From NCBI GenBank assembly GCA_002328075.1, contig DCVT01000003.1:1-42050 (forward strand): a DNA stretch of 42,050 nt, written 5' to 3'. Shown in pieces: positions 41,711 through 42,050 of the stretch (positions are counted from its first letter, which is position 1; each line of letters opens with the position of its first letter). The DNA is from Anaerolineales bacterium UBA2181. GTDB taxonomy: Bacteria; Chloroflexota; Anaerolineae; Promineifilales; UBA4811. Position numbers and translations under genes: made by a program. Below the pieces are notes generated by a model that had not been told where the DNA came from, ran no database searches, and worked only from the letters and a program-made list of their open reading frames with translations.

Positions 41711-42050
41711 AATCCGTTCGAGTGTTGTTTGTCCTTTTGGTCACGGTTCTGCTGGCGCTGACGGCGTGTGGGCCCAAGGCAGAACCAACCGCTGCGCCGG
41801 CGCCGACCCAGGCGCCCGTTGCCACCAAAGCGCCCGAACCCACTGCAGCGCCTGCCGCGGGGTTGACCTGCGACAAGCCCATCAAGATCGGGTTAATCAC
41901 CGACCTGACCGGCTCGCTCGCCATCTATGGCACCATGACCCAGCGAGCCTTTCTCCTGGGCATGGAGTACGCCACCGGCGCTCCCGGCACCCCGAACAAC
42001 GTCTTTACGCTGGACAATTGTGAGATCCAGGTGCTGGTGCGCGATGACCA
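41707..42050 (+). CDS. Branched-chain-amino-acid-type ABC substrate-binding lipoprotein (partial)
   Basis: The first 114 codons of an exported lipoprotein cut by the right edge. A lipoprotein signal (basic MKSVRV, hydrophobic run, lipobox LTAC) is followed by a Pro/Thr/Ala-rich linker of about 30 residues, then the start of a Peripla_BP_6 fold (IKIGLITDLTGSLAIYG, RAFLLGMEY). Such proteins capture amino acids, amides or aromatic and aliphatic acids for LivFGHM-type importers. GAGGAGGAG lies just before the ATG. Probably transporter genes follow outside the window. Its fold matches the C-terminal half of the CoA-transferase fusion earlier in the block. Confidence 0.9.
   Translation, partial: MKSVRVLFVLLVTVLLALTACGPKAEPTAAPAPTQAPVATKAPEPTAAPAAGLTCDKPIKIGLITDLTGSLAIYGTMTQRAFLLGMEYATGAPGTPNNVFTLDNCEIQVLVRDD

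Overview
The window is GC-rich bacterial chromosomal DNA, densely coded, with no rRNA, tRNA, CRISPR array or insertion sequence that I could recognise. Several features suggest a member of the Chloroflexota (Anaerolineae-like). These are a 2,042-residue membrane-anchored alpha-2-macroglobulin, a MalT-like ATPase joined to a SARP/BTAD output domain, a DUF2270 membrane protein, and a substrate-binding lipoprotein whose lipobox is followed by a long Pro/Thr/Ala linker. The taxonomic guess is inference from gene style only.

Left part (1-5,060). A six-copy 27-bp tandem repeat at the edge is followed by a leftward operon. In transcription order it encodes an ABC permease, an ABC ATPase, a second permease (SsuBC/TauBC type), a 252-residue protein resembling only the N-terminal part of the next gene, and a full-length PaaK/LuxE-like adenylate-forming enzyme. 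The first three junctions are all four-base GTGA overlaps. No substrate-binding protein is in view.

Middle part (5,094-18,757). This holds mostly single genes: a DUF2270-DUF2179 membrane protein, the alpha-2-macroglobulin with a CTEQ thioester site, a convergent-gene terminator, a two-[4Fe-4S] ferredoxin-nitroreductase fusion, a MaoC-type hydratase, a formamidopyrimidine-DNA glycosylase, and the large MalT/BTAD regulator, which appears to be expressed from a nearly leaderless transcript.

Right part (18,987-42,050). At least 21 genes lie head-to-tail on the + strand with short gaps or overlaps. The block opens with polyhydroxyalkanoate (PHA) genes: a phasin/PhaE-like small protein, a class I-type PhaC, a PhaE-like subunit and a class III-type PhaC. 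It continues with KAS III-like enzymes, a FabG/PhaB-type reductase, three acyl-CoA synthetases, four alpha/beta hydrolases, an SCP-x type thiolase with its DUF35 partner, a PhaJ/MaoC hydratase, a nitroreductase fused to a double hot-dog hydratase, a PrsW-type membrane protease and an RsbRD-like sensor. It ends, cut by the window edge, in a branched-chain-amino-acid-type substrate-binding lipoprotein. Read together, this looks like uptake, CoA activation, partial beta-oxidation-like processing and storage of a carboxylic acid as PHA.

The most unusual gene is a CoA-transferase (24,421-26,877) fused in one frame to a cytosolic periplasmic-binding-protein domain. The CoA-transferase has Gln where the family's catalytic Glu is expected. 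The fused domain is of the same fold family as the exported lipoprotein at the end of the block. This raises the possibility that the block senses the same ligand inside and outside the cell.
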